Below, in pieces: positions 35,969 to 44,853 of a stretch of DNA of 64,000 nt; within the stretch, counting starts at the first letter, position 1; every line of letters begins with the position of its first letter. The stretch covers positions 62,001-126,000 of the forward strand of contig CAWBXD010000016.1 of the NCBI GenBank assembly GCA_963792705.1. Direction: 5' to 3'. The notes beneath the pieces were generated by a model, which saw only the letters and a program-made list of their open reading frames with translations, did not search any database and was not told the origin of the DNA. This DNA comes from JBBQVS01 sp963792705. GTDB taxonomy: Bacteria; Chloroflexota; Ktedonobacteria; Ktedonobacterales; Ktedonobacteraceae. A program made the position numbers and the translations under genes.

Positions 35969-38512
35969 TTATTCTATTGAACGTCGCTCCGCTAACTGAT
36001 ATGCCAGCGCAATCGCTTGTGTCTCTGTAAGGAGCCGTCCGGCATTCCAGGCTTCCTCCCATTGCTGTTCCTCTACATACGAACGAAGCTGCAGGCGAAT
36101 TACTTGTATAAGAGGATGTGTTCTTGTCCAGGATGTTGAGCCAATAGCATCCATTAAGCCTCGAACCGCGCCTTCAATTTGTGCCGCATACAGGCTCGCT
36201 TCTCTTTGGTTTGGCTCCCCTCTTAGACCAATCGCAAAGCCGAGCCAGCCCAAACCTGTGGTGACAAACTGTTTATGTCCCATTTCGTGACAGAGTGTCA
36301 CGCTCTTTAAGAGATACTCAATGGCCTCCGTATAGCTCATTTGCAGAATCAACATCCCACCCAGGTCTTTCAAGATGTCAACGATTGAAATAGTATCACC
36401 AAGTTGCTCAAAAAGAGCTTGACTTTGTGCATACAGTGACCGCATTCGGTCAAAGTTGAACGAGAAACCAGCCGCCGCACCCAGATACATCAAGAGTTGA
36501 GCACGAAGCCACGTTTCCTCTGTTGAACTAATAGCATCTAATCCCTCTTGATACACACGTTCTGCCTCTTTATAATTGCTCAAGGCATGAGCTGTCCATC
36601 CAAGATGGAGCAGGGCTGTTGCTAAACCAGCCGGACGATTCAAGGTTCGCCACAAAGCAATGCTTTCTTCGGCCAATTCTATCGCTTCCGTTTGCTCATC
36701 TTGCAAGCACATAAAACGTGATAATGCGCTCAATGCATTTGCTCGCGCAGCGCGTATTGTCTCCCCAGCGTTTTCTTGATAAGGAGAGGAAACTGAGAGT
36801 GCTACTCGCAACCAATCGCGTCCTTCTGTCAGATATCCCTGCCACTCCCAATAAGGCCGTAACGCCGCAACCAGACGTAAGGATGCTTCAGCTTCGTTGC
36901 TTCTTCCCACATTGCTAGCCTGTAGCAATAACCATTCTAAGGCGGCACGAAAATTGTCACGTTCTTTCGTAAGCCGCGCAAGCCACACACGTTGTTGTGG
37001 ACCTCGCAAACCTTTCTCGGCAGCTTCCGCTACATCAAGGTAATAGCAGGCATGCCAGTCTCGCCACCGTTCTATCTCCTTTTGTACCGTCAGCCGTTCC
37101 AAAGCGTATTCGCGCAGTGTTTCTAGCATGGTAAAACGCATCTGATCACTTGTCGAAGGTAGCCGCGTAAGTAGGCTGTTGTCCACTAGACGCTCGATCA
37201 TATCAAGAGCATCATCCGAGGTAGATGCGGAGTCTTGATACGTTGAAGCGTCATGCATCATTACCTCTACCGCGTCAAGTGACCAACTACCACGAAACAC
37301 TCCTAAACGCGGAAACCACTCTTGTTCGTAAGAGGAAAGCAGATCATAACTCCATTGAATAGTATTACGCAATGTTTGCTGCCGACTCGGTAGATTTCTG
37401 GCTCCCTTGGTAAGGAAAGAAAGTCTTGCCTTGGAGAGGCGTTCTAACAGCATCGCTGGTGAAAGGACTTTAATACGTGCAGCCGCAAGTTCTAGCGCGA
37501 GAGGTAAGCCATCAAGCTTTACACATATCTGAGCGATAGCGTCCTTATTTTCATCGGTTAATGCAAAATCGGGTACAACAGCACACGCGCGTTCGACAAA
37601 GAGTTGTACCGCTTCGTATTGCTCTAGTTGCGTCGTTTCCCACACCAACGTGGTATCGGGAACATCAAGAGGTGGCACACCGAAGGTGTGCTCACCGCGA
37701 AGGTGTAACACCATTCGACTTGTCACAAGTATTTTGAGTTTAGGAGCAGCAACGAGTATCGCATCTATGACTTCTGTTGCATTCCCCACCACTTGTTCGA
37801 CGTTATCAAGAATCAGAAGCATCTGTTTAGTGTCAAGGTAGGTGCGTAGACCTTGAAGAGAAGATACATCGGGAGTCAGCTTGATATCCAATGCTTGAAT
37901 AATACTCATAGGCACTGCATCAAGTGTACTTACTCCCGCTAATTCCACAAGCCATACTCCATGAGGGAAGGCGTTTATAAGTTCGTGCGCCATATGCAAA
38001 GCAAGACGCGTTTTACCACTTCCTCCTGCACCAAAAAGTGTTACAAGACGCACATCGTCACGTTCAAACAAACGCCTTAAGCGTTCAACAGCCCAACTTC
38101 TTCCAATAAACCGTGAGGTAGCTGCTGGGAGGTTATGTTGCACAGGTTCTTGCTGATCACTACGAGAGGTTAAAGGAACTGGATGAAAACGTGCTTTAAC
38201 AAGTTGATTGAGTGGAGGTGTCTGCCACTCCTCAGCAAGAAAAAGTGCCTCTCCAACTTTTGCAAGTTCAAGGAGATCGAATGCTTCATCTTGTGTGGTA
38301 ATCGCGTGCCAACGTACTAATGCCAAGAGAATATTGCGAATTTCCACGTGTGTTAGATACGCATCTGCATTTCTGTTGAGCTTGCGACTTAACACTTTGG
38401 GATTCAGGTAAAGCTCATTAGCTAATTGTTTTTGGTTATATCCACTGGCACGGAGAAATGCCTGCACCCTCTCGCTAAACGCATCTCTTTGTATATCTCT
38501 TTCCTCGTTCAC
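35969..38512 (-). CDS. AfsR/GutR-like regulator: HTH, NB-ARC ATPase, TPR
   Basis: About 847 aa from GTG 38512, which has AGAAGG upstream (an alternative TTG lies at 38581). An N-terminal helix-turn-helix (YNQKQLANELYLNPKVLSRK, about 25-45) is followed by an NB-ARC ATPase. The ATPase has Walker A GAGGSGKT (161-168), Walker B LLILDN (about 232), a sensor-1-like LVTSRM and the GLPLALELAAARI motif. The C-terminal half (about 480-847) consists of TPR-like helical repeats. Such STAND ATPases are signal-integrating regulators. The ligand and target genes are unknown. It is divergent from the small gene at 38655. Confidence 0.9.
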   Translation of the reverse strand: MNEERDIQRDAFSERVQAFLRASGYNQKQLANELYLNPKVLSRKLNRNADAYLTHVEIRNILLALVRWHAITTQDEAFDLLELAKVGEALFLAEEWQTPPLNQLVKARFHPVPLTSRSDQQEPVQHNLPAATSRFIGRSWAVERLRRLFERDDVRLVTLFGAGGSGKTRLALHMAHELINAFPHGVWLVELAGVSTLDAVPMSIIQALDIKLTPDVSSLQGLRTYLDTKQMLLILDNVEQVVGNATEVIDAILVAAPKLKILVTSRMVLHLRGEHTFGVPPLDVPDTTLVWETTQLEQYEAVQLFVERACAVVPDFALTDENKDAIAQICVKLDGLPLALELAAARIKVLSPAMLLERLSKARLSFLTKGARNLPSRQQTLRNTIQWSYDLLSSYEQEWFPRLGVFRGSWSLDAVEVMMHDASTYQDSASTSDDALDMIERLVDNSLLTRLPSTSDQMRFTMLETLREYALERLTVQKEIERWRDWHACYYLDVAEAAEKGLRGPQQRVWLARLTKERDNFRAALEWLLLQASNVGRSNEAEASLRLVAALRPYWEWQGYLTEGRDWLRVALSVSSPYQENAGETIRAARANALSALSRFMCLQDEQTEAIELAEESIALWRTLNRPAGLATALLHLGWTAHALSNYKEAERVYQEGLDAISSTEETWLRAQLLMYLGAAAGFSFNFDRMRSLYAQSQALFEQLGDTISIVDILKDLGGMLILQMSYTEAIEYLLKSVTLCHEMGHKQFVTTGLGWLGFAIGLRGEPNQREASLYAAQIEGAVRGLMDAIGSTSWTRTHPLIQVIRLQLRSYVEEQQWEEAWNAGRLLTETQAIALAYQLAERRSIE

Positions 38513-38654
38513 ACTTCTGCCTTCTAAGTAACTTGTCGTCTCTCCTATAGAGTAGACAATGAGTAGACATTGAGTTACCAAACACCGTGAAAAGGAGAAC
38601 CGACATTAGTATACTCATAATCGCTTCAGCAAATCAAGTAAAAAGGAACGAGCA

Positions 38655-39047
38655 ATGTGTATACTTCGCATTTATGCTAAAGGCGACAATACGTTCTTTG
38701 AGATCGCGCCAGATGAGAAAGAGCAGACTGAGCTTTTTATAGAAGATATGGTTAGTCATGTTTTGCTGGCTCTATTCGAGGGGGGCATAGTGTATGACGT
38801 GACAATCCGCTTCTCCTCTATGAGACCTATTGACACTCACCATTATTCACTTTCCATTCTTGCCCAATGCTCTTGTCAAGACTTCGTTCTGCTCCCACGT
38901 TCACAGGAGCACATGAAACAGGCAGTTGAACAGCAAATGTCCTCGCTCTTAAAGGAACTCTTTGTATCAGTGCAAATTGAAGACGTAATACTTTCTCCCT
39001 CTCAGAGAGAGTGTGTAGATGATCCTGTACTTTCATACGGAATGTAA
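38655..39047 (+). CDS. hypothetical protein, 130 aa
   Basis: Unrecognised. The N-terminus (MCILRIYAKG, FFEIAPDEKEQTELF) is alternating strand and helix. A later helix (EHMKQAVEQQMSSLLKELF) precedes a short acidic tail. There is no signal peptide or membrane segment. AAGGAACGAGC precedes the ATG. It opens a run of small rightward genes (SRPBCC protein, receiver protein, flavin reductase) and may be co-regulated with the divergent AfsR-like gene. Confidence 0.6.
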   Translation: MCILRIYAKGDNTFFEIAPDEKEQTELFIEDMVSHVLLALFEGGIVYDVTIRFSSMRPIDTHHYSLSILAQCSCQDFVLLPRSQEHMKQAVEQQMSSLLKELFVSVQIEDVILSPSQRECVDDPVLSYGM

Positions 39048-39089
39048 TAAGCGATAGCACGCAAAGAATAGTCCTGAAAGGTTTCTTTG

Positions 39090-39560
39090 ATGAAGATACA
39101 TATCAAACAAAACATTGCTATTAATGCACCTATCACAGATATTTTTACCTATATAACTACCTTTGAAAATCTCGTTGATTGGTCAAGTATCATCATCACC
39201 GTCAGAACCTTCTCATTAGGAGCCGTACAAGTAGGTGCGACAATGCGAAGTACTATTCGCTTTTTAGGAAGATGGACGGAGATAACATTTGAGGTGGTGG
39301 AATATGAGCTAAACCACTTACTGACCCTCAAAAGCATCTCCGGTGTTGCTCCGTGCCTTCTTTGTTACCAATTTGAGCCGCACGTAGATGGAGGGACGAG
39401 CGTTGCACAAGACTTTATGATTTCATTTATAGGCGGGTGTGGAGATTTAACAGAGCATGTGGTAAAAAACGCGGTCTCTCGCCACCTTGAGCACGACCTC
39501 TATACACTCAAAGACATGCTAGAGATTAATACTTTTTCTAACTATTGTACAGGGGCGTAA
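39090..39560 (+). CDS. SRPBCC/START-like ligand-binding protein
   Basis: 156 aa with the polyketide cyclase/SRPBCC pattern. It has an N-terminal strand with IAINAPITDIFTYITTFENL, a central RSTIRFLGRWTEITFEVVEY and a long C-terminal helix (VVKNAVSRHLEHDLYTLKDM). Such proteins bind hydrophobic ligands or act as ARO/CYC-type cyclases, and the role here is unknown. AAAGG precedes the ATG at 39090. The tail runs close to the receiver gene at 39617. Confidence 0.75.
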   Translation: MKIHIKQNIAINAPITDIFTYITTFENLVDWSSIIITVRTFSLGAVQVGATMRSTIRFLGRWTEITFEVVEYELNHLLTLKSISGVAPCLLCYQFEPHVDGGTSVAQDFMISFIGGCGDLTEHVVKNAVSRHLEHDLYTLKDMLEINTFSNYCTGA

Positions 39561-39616
39561 ATTTAATTTTATTTAAGACAATAGAGTCACATAATAATGA
39601 CTTGAAGGAGCGGTAC

Positions 39617-40027
39617 ATGAGAATAGGGCTTTTGGAGGATAATCCTGCAATATGTGATATGATGCAATTAGCACTTGAGTTGGCTGGACACACCGTCTCT
39701 ACACACACATATGGTCAAGCTCTTTTAGAAACGCTCACTCAAGCATATCAGGTTGATCAGATGCCATACATGCCTCTTCCCTATGATCTCCTCATTGTTG
39801 ATATGAACCTTCCAGGAAAGCTTTCTGGAATGGATGTAATCGCGTCGGTCTCTCGTCTACTTGCACCTTCAACACTTCCAATTATAGTTGTATCAGCAAG
39901 CGAATTGAGTGAGCTTAGCCACCTTCATTCCTGTTTTCCCACGCTTCCTATTATTCGCAAGCCATTTACGATACAGGTGCTCTTACAAGCCATTCGCACC
40001 TCAGTTACTGTTAAAACACATTGCTGA
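39617..40027 (+). CDS. single-domain response regulator (CheY-like)
   Basis: 136 aa, a receiver domain without an output domain. The acidic residues are in LLEDNP, the phosphoacceptor Asp is in LLIVDMNLPG, the Ser/Thr is in IVVSAS and the Lys in IIRKPF. AAGGAG lies 6 nt before the ATG at 39617, which excludes longer in-frame starts. No kinase is adjacent, so its partner is elsewhere. Confidence 0.9.
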   Translation: MRIGLLEDNPAICDMMQLALELAGHTVSTHTYGQALLETLTQAYQVDQMPYMPLPYDLLIVDMNLPGKLSGMDVIASVSRLLAPSTLPIIVVSASELSELSHLHSCFPTLPIIRKPFTIQVLLQAIRTSVTVKTHC

Positions 40028-40086
40028 CAGGTAAGGTACACATGCTATACTGTATATCACTGATATATAAAATAAGGGGTATAGAC

Positions 40087-40563
40087 ATGGATGCAGCAAT
40101 CAAAAAACAGGCACTACGTCTTTTTACATACGGCCTCTATATCGTCATGTGTCAAGATCAGGATGATGTAAACGGCTTTACCGCCAATTGGCTCACACAA
40201 GTGTCGTTTGACCCACCACTGCTAGCACTTTCAGTAGAAAATGACGCGAAGTCGCTTCCGATGATTCGGAATAGTGGAAAATTCACGATAAACGTCCTTC
40301 GCATAGGAGAACGCGAACTCGCAGGGGCATTGGGTAGATCGGCGTTGAAAGTTCCTGACAAACTAGCACATATTGCGTATACAATACCGCATGCTGGTTA
40401 TCCAATCTTGGAGTCCGCATTGGGCTGGGTCGCTTGTGATGTGCGCCAAACAGTACTTACAGGAGACTCGACACTTGTTATTGCAGAAGTTGTCGATGCG
40501 GGGATACTTGCCGAAGGACAACCGCTTACAATGGCTGAAGCAGGTTTCCGTCATGCAGGCTAA
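40087..40563 (+). CDS. flavin reductase-like FMN-binding protein
   Basis: 158 aa. It shows the flavin reductase-like split-barrel fold: an N-terminal helix (ALRLFTYGLYIV), VNGFTANWLTQVSFDPPLLALSV for FMN binding, FTINVL, and LGWVACDVRQTVLTGDSTLVIAEVVDAG at the C-terminal half. Family members reduce FMN with NAD(P)H or act as rubredoxin-linked reductases. AGGGGT precedes the ATG at 40087, just after a TATACT/TATAT-rich stretch that may be its promoter. Confidence 0.88.
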   Translation: MDAAIKKQALRLFTYGLYIVMCQDQDDVNGFTANWLTQVSFDPPLLALSVENDAKSLPMIRNSGKFTINVLRIGERELAGALGRSALKVPDKLAHIAYTIPHAGYPILESALGWVACDVRQTVLTGDSTLVIAEVVDAGILAEGQPLTMAEAGFRHAG

Positions 40564-40720
40564 ACGGAAGAGGACGTAGCTATGTTCCCAATAATGGCCT
40601 CGACGCATGTAAAATATTTCTAATAGACTAGAGCGAGTGACAGTACTCCTTGCACAGAGCTATACAGCTACGTTATACTCAAACAGGTTGAGTATCTTTT
40701 TCTATGTCAGGAGTAATTTC

Positions 40721-41392
40721 ATGCAAAATGGGAGCAGCGTCTCCTCAGGTACAGAACTACGCGCTGATTGTGTATTCTGTCAGCGTATAGCTATCGCACC
40801 CAATATTCTAAAAGAAACACAAAATTTCCGCCTTGTTGCCGATTACGCACCTCTTGTCGAGGGTCATATATTAATCATTCCTAAACTGCATTACGCCTGT
40901 TATGGTGCAGTCCCACCTGAGTTGGATGCAGAGCTTTTTACTTTAAAACGCGAAGTTCAGCGGTTCTTTCAGCAGGATTATCTACCTCCCGTCTTTTGGG
41001 AGCATGGTGTTTTCCATCAGACAGTATTTCACGCACATCTTCATTGCTTCCCTTTTGGGGTGTTGAACTCAAAGCAACACGAGCTTTGTGAAAAACTTGC
41101 CGCTGAGACCGTGCAAAGGCAAAATGATATTCGTACCTGGTACGCTTCACGCGGTCAGTATTTCTATTTAGAGCCAGATAAAGCCTTTTTGTTTGCCCCT
41201 AAAACTGATGATTATGCACGAATTACGCAGGGTATCTTTTGGAACAAGGTATCCACGCTGAATAATCAAAAGATATGGCATTCCACGCAACAACGCCAAA
41301 AAGAAGGACAGATCCGTATAGAAGCAACATTCGCTAAATGGCGCACATTTCAACAGCAAGGAGCAACGTATGCCAATGAAACCAGTGCATGA
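40721..41392 (+). CDS. HIT-family nucleotide-binding protein
   Basis: 223 aa. The HIT triad FHAHLHC (H104, H106, H108) marks a nucleotide hydrolase/transferase of the Fhit/Hint superfamily. An N-terminal CVFC (C17, C20) may be half of a metal site. The C-terminal extension of about 100 residues is longer than in Hint proteins and is hydrophilic. AGGAG precedes the ATG at 40721. The gene overlaps the next start by 23 nt, which implies translational coupling with the alpha/beta hydrolase. Confidence 0.85.
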   Translation: MQNGSSVSSGTELRADCVFCQRIAIAPNILKETQNFRLVADYAPLVEGHILIIPKLHYACYGAVPPELDAELFTLKREVQRFFQQDYLPPVFWEHGVFHQTVFHAHLHCFPFGVLNSKQHELCEKLAAETVQRQNDIRTWYASRGQYFYLEPDKAFLFAPKTDDYARITQGIFWNKVSTLNNQKIWHSTQQRQKEGQIRIEATFAKWRTFQQQGATYANETSA

Positions 41393-42236
41393 TGAATTCC
41401 TAATTGCCGATGACGTAACACTCCGCTGGCTTCAATGGGGAGAGCAAGGTCAATCAATTATCTGTATTCATGGCATTACCGGGAACGCTTTCTGTTTCCA
41501 GTCTCTTGCCGATGGACTTGCAACACGCTATCAGGTATTTGCATATGACCTGCGCGGTAGAGGCGATAGCGATAAGCCAGAGGATGGCTATAGCGTGCCT
41601 ATTCATGCCGCAGACCTTGCAGCACTAATAGACGAGCTTGGTCTCGACCGTCCCATCATTATAGGTCATTCGCTTGGTGCCCTTATCGGACTCTATTTCG
41701 CTGCACACTTTTCTGACAAGTTGAGCAAGCTCATTCTTCTTGATGCAGGTACACCACTTCCATGGAACACACCAGCAGAGCAACCTGCTTGGCTGACAGC
41801 AGCTATTGATCGACTAGGAACGACGGTTCCCTCATTTCAAGAGTACATTGCCCGTTTAAAAACAGCACCATTCCTCGGTCCTTATTGGAACGAATACATG
41901 GATATCTACTATAAACACGATGTTCTGCATGAGAACGATGGATCAGTTCTGGCAAAATGTTACAAAGAAGGCGTTCTCGAAGAGGCTGAGCATTTTGATG
42001 AAGCCCAACCAGAGCAACAATGGGCACACGTCACAGTACCAACCCTACTTCTAAGAGCAGGGCAAGGGTTGTTTACGGAGAACGATCAGTTAGTACCAGA
42101 GGCCGCTGCTGCTGAGGCTCAACGGAGTATCCGTGATTGCCAGTATGTGAATTTTCCTGAGTTGAATCACTACACAATTGTTTTCTTAGCCGAACAAGGA
42201 CCACTACAACACATACGCGCGTTTATTGGGGAATAG
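41370..42236 (+). CDS. alpha/beta hydrolase
   Basis: 288 aa. Oxyanion-hole segment CIHGITGN (32-39), YDLRGRGDSDKP, the nucleophile elbow GHSLGA (S101), a probable acid in the LLRAGQGL region and the catalytic His in LNHYTIVF near the C-terminus. It resembles carboxylesterase/haloperoxidase-like hydrolases. The ATG at 41370 has AAGGAG 6 nt upstream, inside the end of the HIT gene. A strong terminator follows at 42274. Confidence 0.9.
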   Translation: MPMKPVHDEFLIADDVTLRWLQWGEQGQSIICIHGITGNAFCFQSLADGLATRYQVFAYDLRGRGDSDKPEDGYSVPIHAADLAALIDELGLDRPIIIGHSLGALIGLYFAAHFSDKLSKLILLDAGTPLPWNTPAEQPAWLTAAIDRLGTTVPSFQEYIARLKTAPFLGPYWNEYMDIYYKHDVLHENDGSVLAKCYKEGVLEEAEHFDEAQPEQQWAHVTVPTLLLRAGQGLFTENDQLVPEAAAAEAQRSIRDCQYVNFPELNHYTIVFLAEQGPLQHIRAFIGE

Positions 42237-42273
42237 TTATCATCGTAGGTTTGTGAAACGAGAATATACGAGT

Positions 42274-42333
42274 AAAACCAAGAATGCCCTGCTCTTTTAA
42301 CTCAAACGAAAAGAGCAGGGTATTCTTGGTTTT
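42274..42333. terminator. strong bidirectional terminator
   Basis: A 25-bp stem with a single G-U pair (left arm starts AAAACCAAGAATGCCCTGCT) and a 10-nt loop. A/T runs on both flanks serve the converging hydrolase and dehydrogenase genes. Confidence 0.92.
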
Positions 42334-42395
42334 CGTAGATAATTTCTAATTATGAAGGTCAATCAGTAAAAATGAACTGGATGTGTTTACAAAAG

Positions 42396-43247
42396 TTAGG
42401 AGTACTCGTAAAAGCCTCTTCCACTTTTCTTTCCATACATCCCTGAAACTACCATTCTCCTGAGCAGAGGAGGAGGCGCGTAGAGCGGGTCTTTGTACTC
42501 GTCGTAGATTGCCTCCGCAGCCCATAAGGTCGTATCGAGACCAACATAATCAAGCAGGGTAAACGGTCCCATAGGATAGCCACAACCAAGTTTCATAGCA
42601 GTATCAATATCGTCACGTGTCGCCTGACCGTTTTCTAACATACGAATAGCGGATAGTAAGTAAGGGATGAGCAGAAAATTGACGATAAATCCTGCTGTAT
42701 CTTTTGCTAAAACAGGTGTTTTTCCAAGCGAAATGGCGAAATGCCTAACTTGCTCAATCGTATCTTCGGAAGACGCAATTGTTTTGACAATTTCTACAAG
42801 TTGCATTACCGGAGCGGGATTAAAAAAGTGTAGACCACATACTTTGTCCGGTCGCTTCGTTACCGCCCCCATCTGCGTCACGCTTAACGAGGAAGTATTA
42901 CTCAAAATAAAGGCTTCTGGTTTTAACACCTTGTCAAGTGCGGGGAAAAGACGCAGCTTTTCTTCCATGTTCTCAATCACCGCCTCAATCACCAGATCGC
43001 AGTCGGCGAAATCGGCGAAGTCAAGCGTTCCTCGAACACGAGCGCGATTTTCATCTACTTGTCCTTGTGTCAGTTTGCCCTTACTCGCCATCGTCCTCCA
43101 TGCATCATAGATACGCGATAACCCCTTATCTAGCAGCTGCTGATTGATCTCGCGTACAACCACCTCGTACCCAGACTGAGCGCATGTTTGTGCGATGCCT
43201 GCTCCCATCAGCCCTGCCCCAACTACTCCTACTTTGTGGATCGTCAT
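42396..43247 (-). CDS. 3-hydroxybutyryl-CoA dehydrogenase family protein
   Basis: 283 aa, normal length for Hbd/PaaH enzymes, which interconvert acetoacetyl-CoA and 3-hydroxybutyryl-CoA with NAD(P). Motifs are GAGLMGAGIA (10-19), the conserved NTSSLSVT segment, the catalytic-His motif HFFNPAPVMQLVE, and the C-terminal domain FIVNFLLIPYL, MGPFTLLDYVGLDT and GKKSGRGFYEY. AAAGGAT precedes the ATG. No thiolase or crotonase is adjacent, so a butyrate, PHB or fatty-acid role cannot be chosen. Confidence 0.95.
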   Translation of the reverse strand: MTIHKVGVVGAGLMGAGIAQTCAQSGYEVVVREINQQLLDKGLSRIYDAWRTMASKGKLTQGQVDENRARVRGTLDFADFADCDLVIEAVIENMEEKLRLFPALDKVLKPEAFILSNTSSLSVTQMGAVTKRPDKVCGLHFFNPAPVMQLVEIVKTIASSEDTIEQVRHFAISLGKTPVLAKDTAGFIVNFLLIPYLLSAIRMLENGQATRDDIDTAMKLGCGYPMGPFTLLDYVGLDTTLWAAEAIYDEYKDPLYAPPPLLRRMVVSGMYGKKSGRGFYEYS

Positions 43248-43739
43248 ACGTTGTCATCCTTTCAGAAAATATTCATGCAACGGCGAAGAGCAGCCTCTAT
43301 GAGCCGTTCATACCAAAGTTTGCTTCCAAGTAATCATTGTAGCATAGGTTCTGTGACGAAAAACAGACATCATGCCAAGAGTTGATACCATCGACGAATT
43401 GTTAGGACTAGAATTAGGCGACCTCCTCGGGTGCAAGAGCAACGAGATGAGATTTCCTCGTCTTCTCCGTTTTCACTTCTGCTCAAGTAAACAAACAGCC
43501 ATTTGTCATCAGTCCAGGAGGCGAATCCGTGCAACAGGTAGGCAATACAAACCTGGATTTTCTATCATGCTTGGAGTCGAATTCAGACGGGAGGGAGTCA
43601 GGACATAGCCCTTATATGTGGGCTTGATCGCGCCAACTGGAACAATGATGCATCGGTCGTGCAAAGTCCAACAACCAGTCTTGAACCGATGCCTGCTGTT
43701 GGGACGTAAACATGTTATTCGGAAGGAGAAACGGAACAG
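43248..43739. other. 490-bp intergenic region, no gene supported
   Basis: Short open frames exist on both strands, but none has a ribosome site plus family-like sequence. It may hold decayed coding DNA. AAGGAG before 43740 belongs to the aldo/keto reductase. Confidence 0.4.
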
Positions 43740-44708
43740 ATGCAAACAACACATCAGACAAAACAACTGGGGAATACTGATATGGCACTCACTCCGATTG
43801 GCTTTGGAAGCTGGGCACTCGGAGGTGGAGAATGGGTAGGTGGCTGGGGTTCACAAGACGACCAGGAATCAATTGCGGCAATTCATAAGGCACTTGATCT
43901 TGGTATCAATTGGATTGACACTGCCGCAGTCTATGGCTTAGGACGCTCTGAAGAGGTAGTTGCACGAGCACTCAAGGGTATGACACAGAAACCCTACGTG
44001 TTCACAAAGTGTTCCACCGTGTGGAATGAAAAACGTGAAGTAAGTCAGAGCTTGAAAGCTGACTCGTTACGGAAAGAAATAGAGAACAGTCTTAGACGGT
44101 TACAGACGGATGTGATCGACCTCTACCAAATTCACTGGCCCAATCCTGACGCCGATATTGAAGAAGGTTGGAGTACATTAGCTCGTTTTAAGGAAGAGGG
44201 CAAGGTACGTTACATTGGTGTCTCCAATTTTAGCGTTGAGCAAATGCAACGTGCTCAGAGAATTGCGCCCATTAGTAGTCTGCAACCGCCCTATTCTTTA
44301 ATCAACCGCGATGTTGAAAAAGATATCCTGCCTTATTGTTTGCAGAATACTATCGGTGTCATCGTCTACTCGCCTATGCAATCTGGCTTGCTCACAGGAG
44401 CCATGACTCCTGAACGTGTGAAGAACTTGCCAGAAGATGACTGGCGACGAAGCCACCCGGAGTTCAACGAGCCGCGTATCACGCGCAACCTTAAACTCGT
44501 TCATCTGCTCAGTGAGATAGGCAAACAGCATGATGTCACTCCTGGTGTTGTAGCGATTGCGTGGACACTGCGCCAGCCGGCTGTAACGGCTGCAATTGTT
44601 GGTGGGCGTCATCCCGATCAGGTAGAAAGGAATAGCAAAGCCATCGACTTTCGCCTCAACCAGGACGAAATTCAACAGATCGACGCCTTTCTGCACGACA
44701 CTCCCTAA
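43740..44708 (+). CDS. aldo/keto reductase
   Basis: 322 aa NADPH-dependent oxidoreductase with a TIM barrel. The catalytic tetrad is D60, Y65, K90 and H132 (WIDTAAVYGLGRSE, FTKCS, QIHWP). The NADP-binding region is AAIVGGRHPDQVERN. It resembles the YajO/IolS-like AKR group that handles sugars or small aldehydes. GGAAGGAG is upstream of the ATG. It converges on the monooxygenase, with an IS6 relic in between. Confidence 0.94.
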   Translation: MQTTHQTKQLGNTDMALTPIGFGSWALGGGEWVGGWGSQDDQESIAAIHKALDLGINWIDTAAVYGLGRSEEVVARALKGMTQKPYVFTKCSTVWNEKREVSQSLKADSLRKEIENSLRRLQTDVIDLYQIHWPNPDADIEEGWSTLARFKEEGKVRYIGVSNFSVEQMQRAQRIAPISSLQPPYSLINRDVEKDILPYCLQNTIGVIVYSPMQSGLLTGAMTPERVKNLPEDDWRRSHPEFNEPRITRNLKLVHLLSEIGKQHDVTPGVVAIAWTLRQPAVTAAIVGGRHPDQVERNSKAIDFRLNQDEIQQIDAFLHDTP

Positions 44709-44719
44709 CAGTGGATCAG

Positions 44720-44844
44720 GAGAGAGTTAAGAACGACACCGTGCTGATAGTTGTGTAAAGATGAGGTATATGATCGACCTGCAGCCCTCGTTCCAGCAGC
44801 ATCTCTTCAAGATCGTGGTAACTCAAGACTTCTACGAGTACTTG
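44720..44844 (-). pseudogene. relic of an IS6-type transposase N-terminus
   Basis: On the leftward strand, the core 44829-44770 encodes LSYHDLEEMLLERGLQVDH. This is the highly characteristic N-terminal helix region of IS6-family DDE transposases (LSYRDLEEMM.ERG..VDHTTIYRW). After VDH the sequence degenerates (IPHLYTTIST) and stops. Only about 40 residues remain. It begins immediately beyond the monooxygenase stop codon, marking an old insertion or deletion boundary. Confidence 0.75.
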
Positions 44845-44853
44845 TAACTTTGC

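Noticed and set aside
43372..43766. Short frames on both strands between the HBD and aldo/keto reductase genes
   Set aside because: No ribosome sites and no recognisable motif. Possible decayed coding DNA but not supportable.
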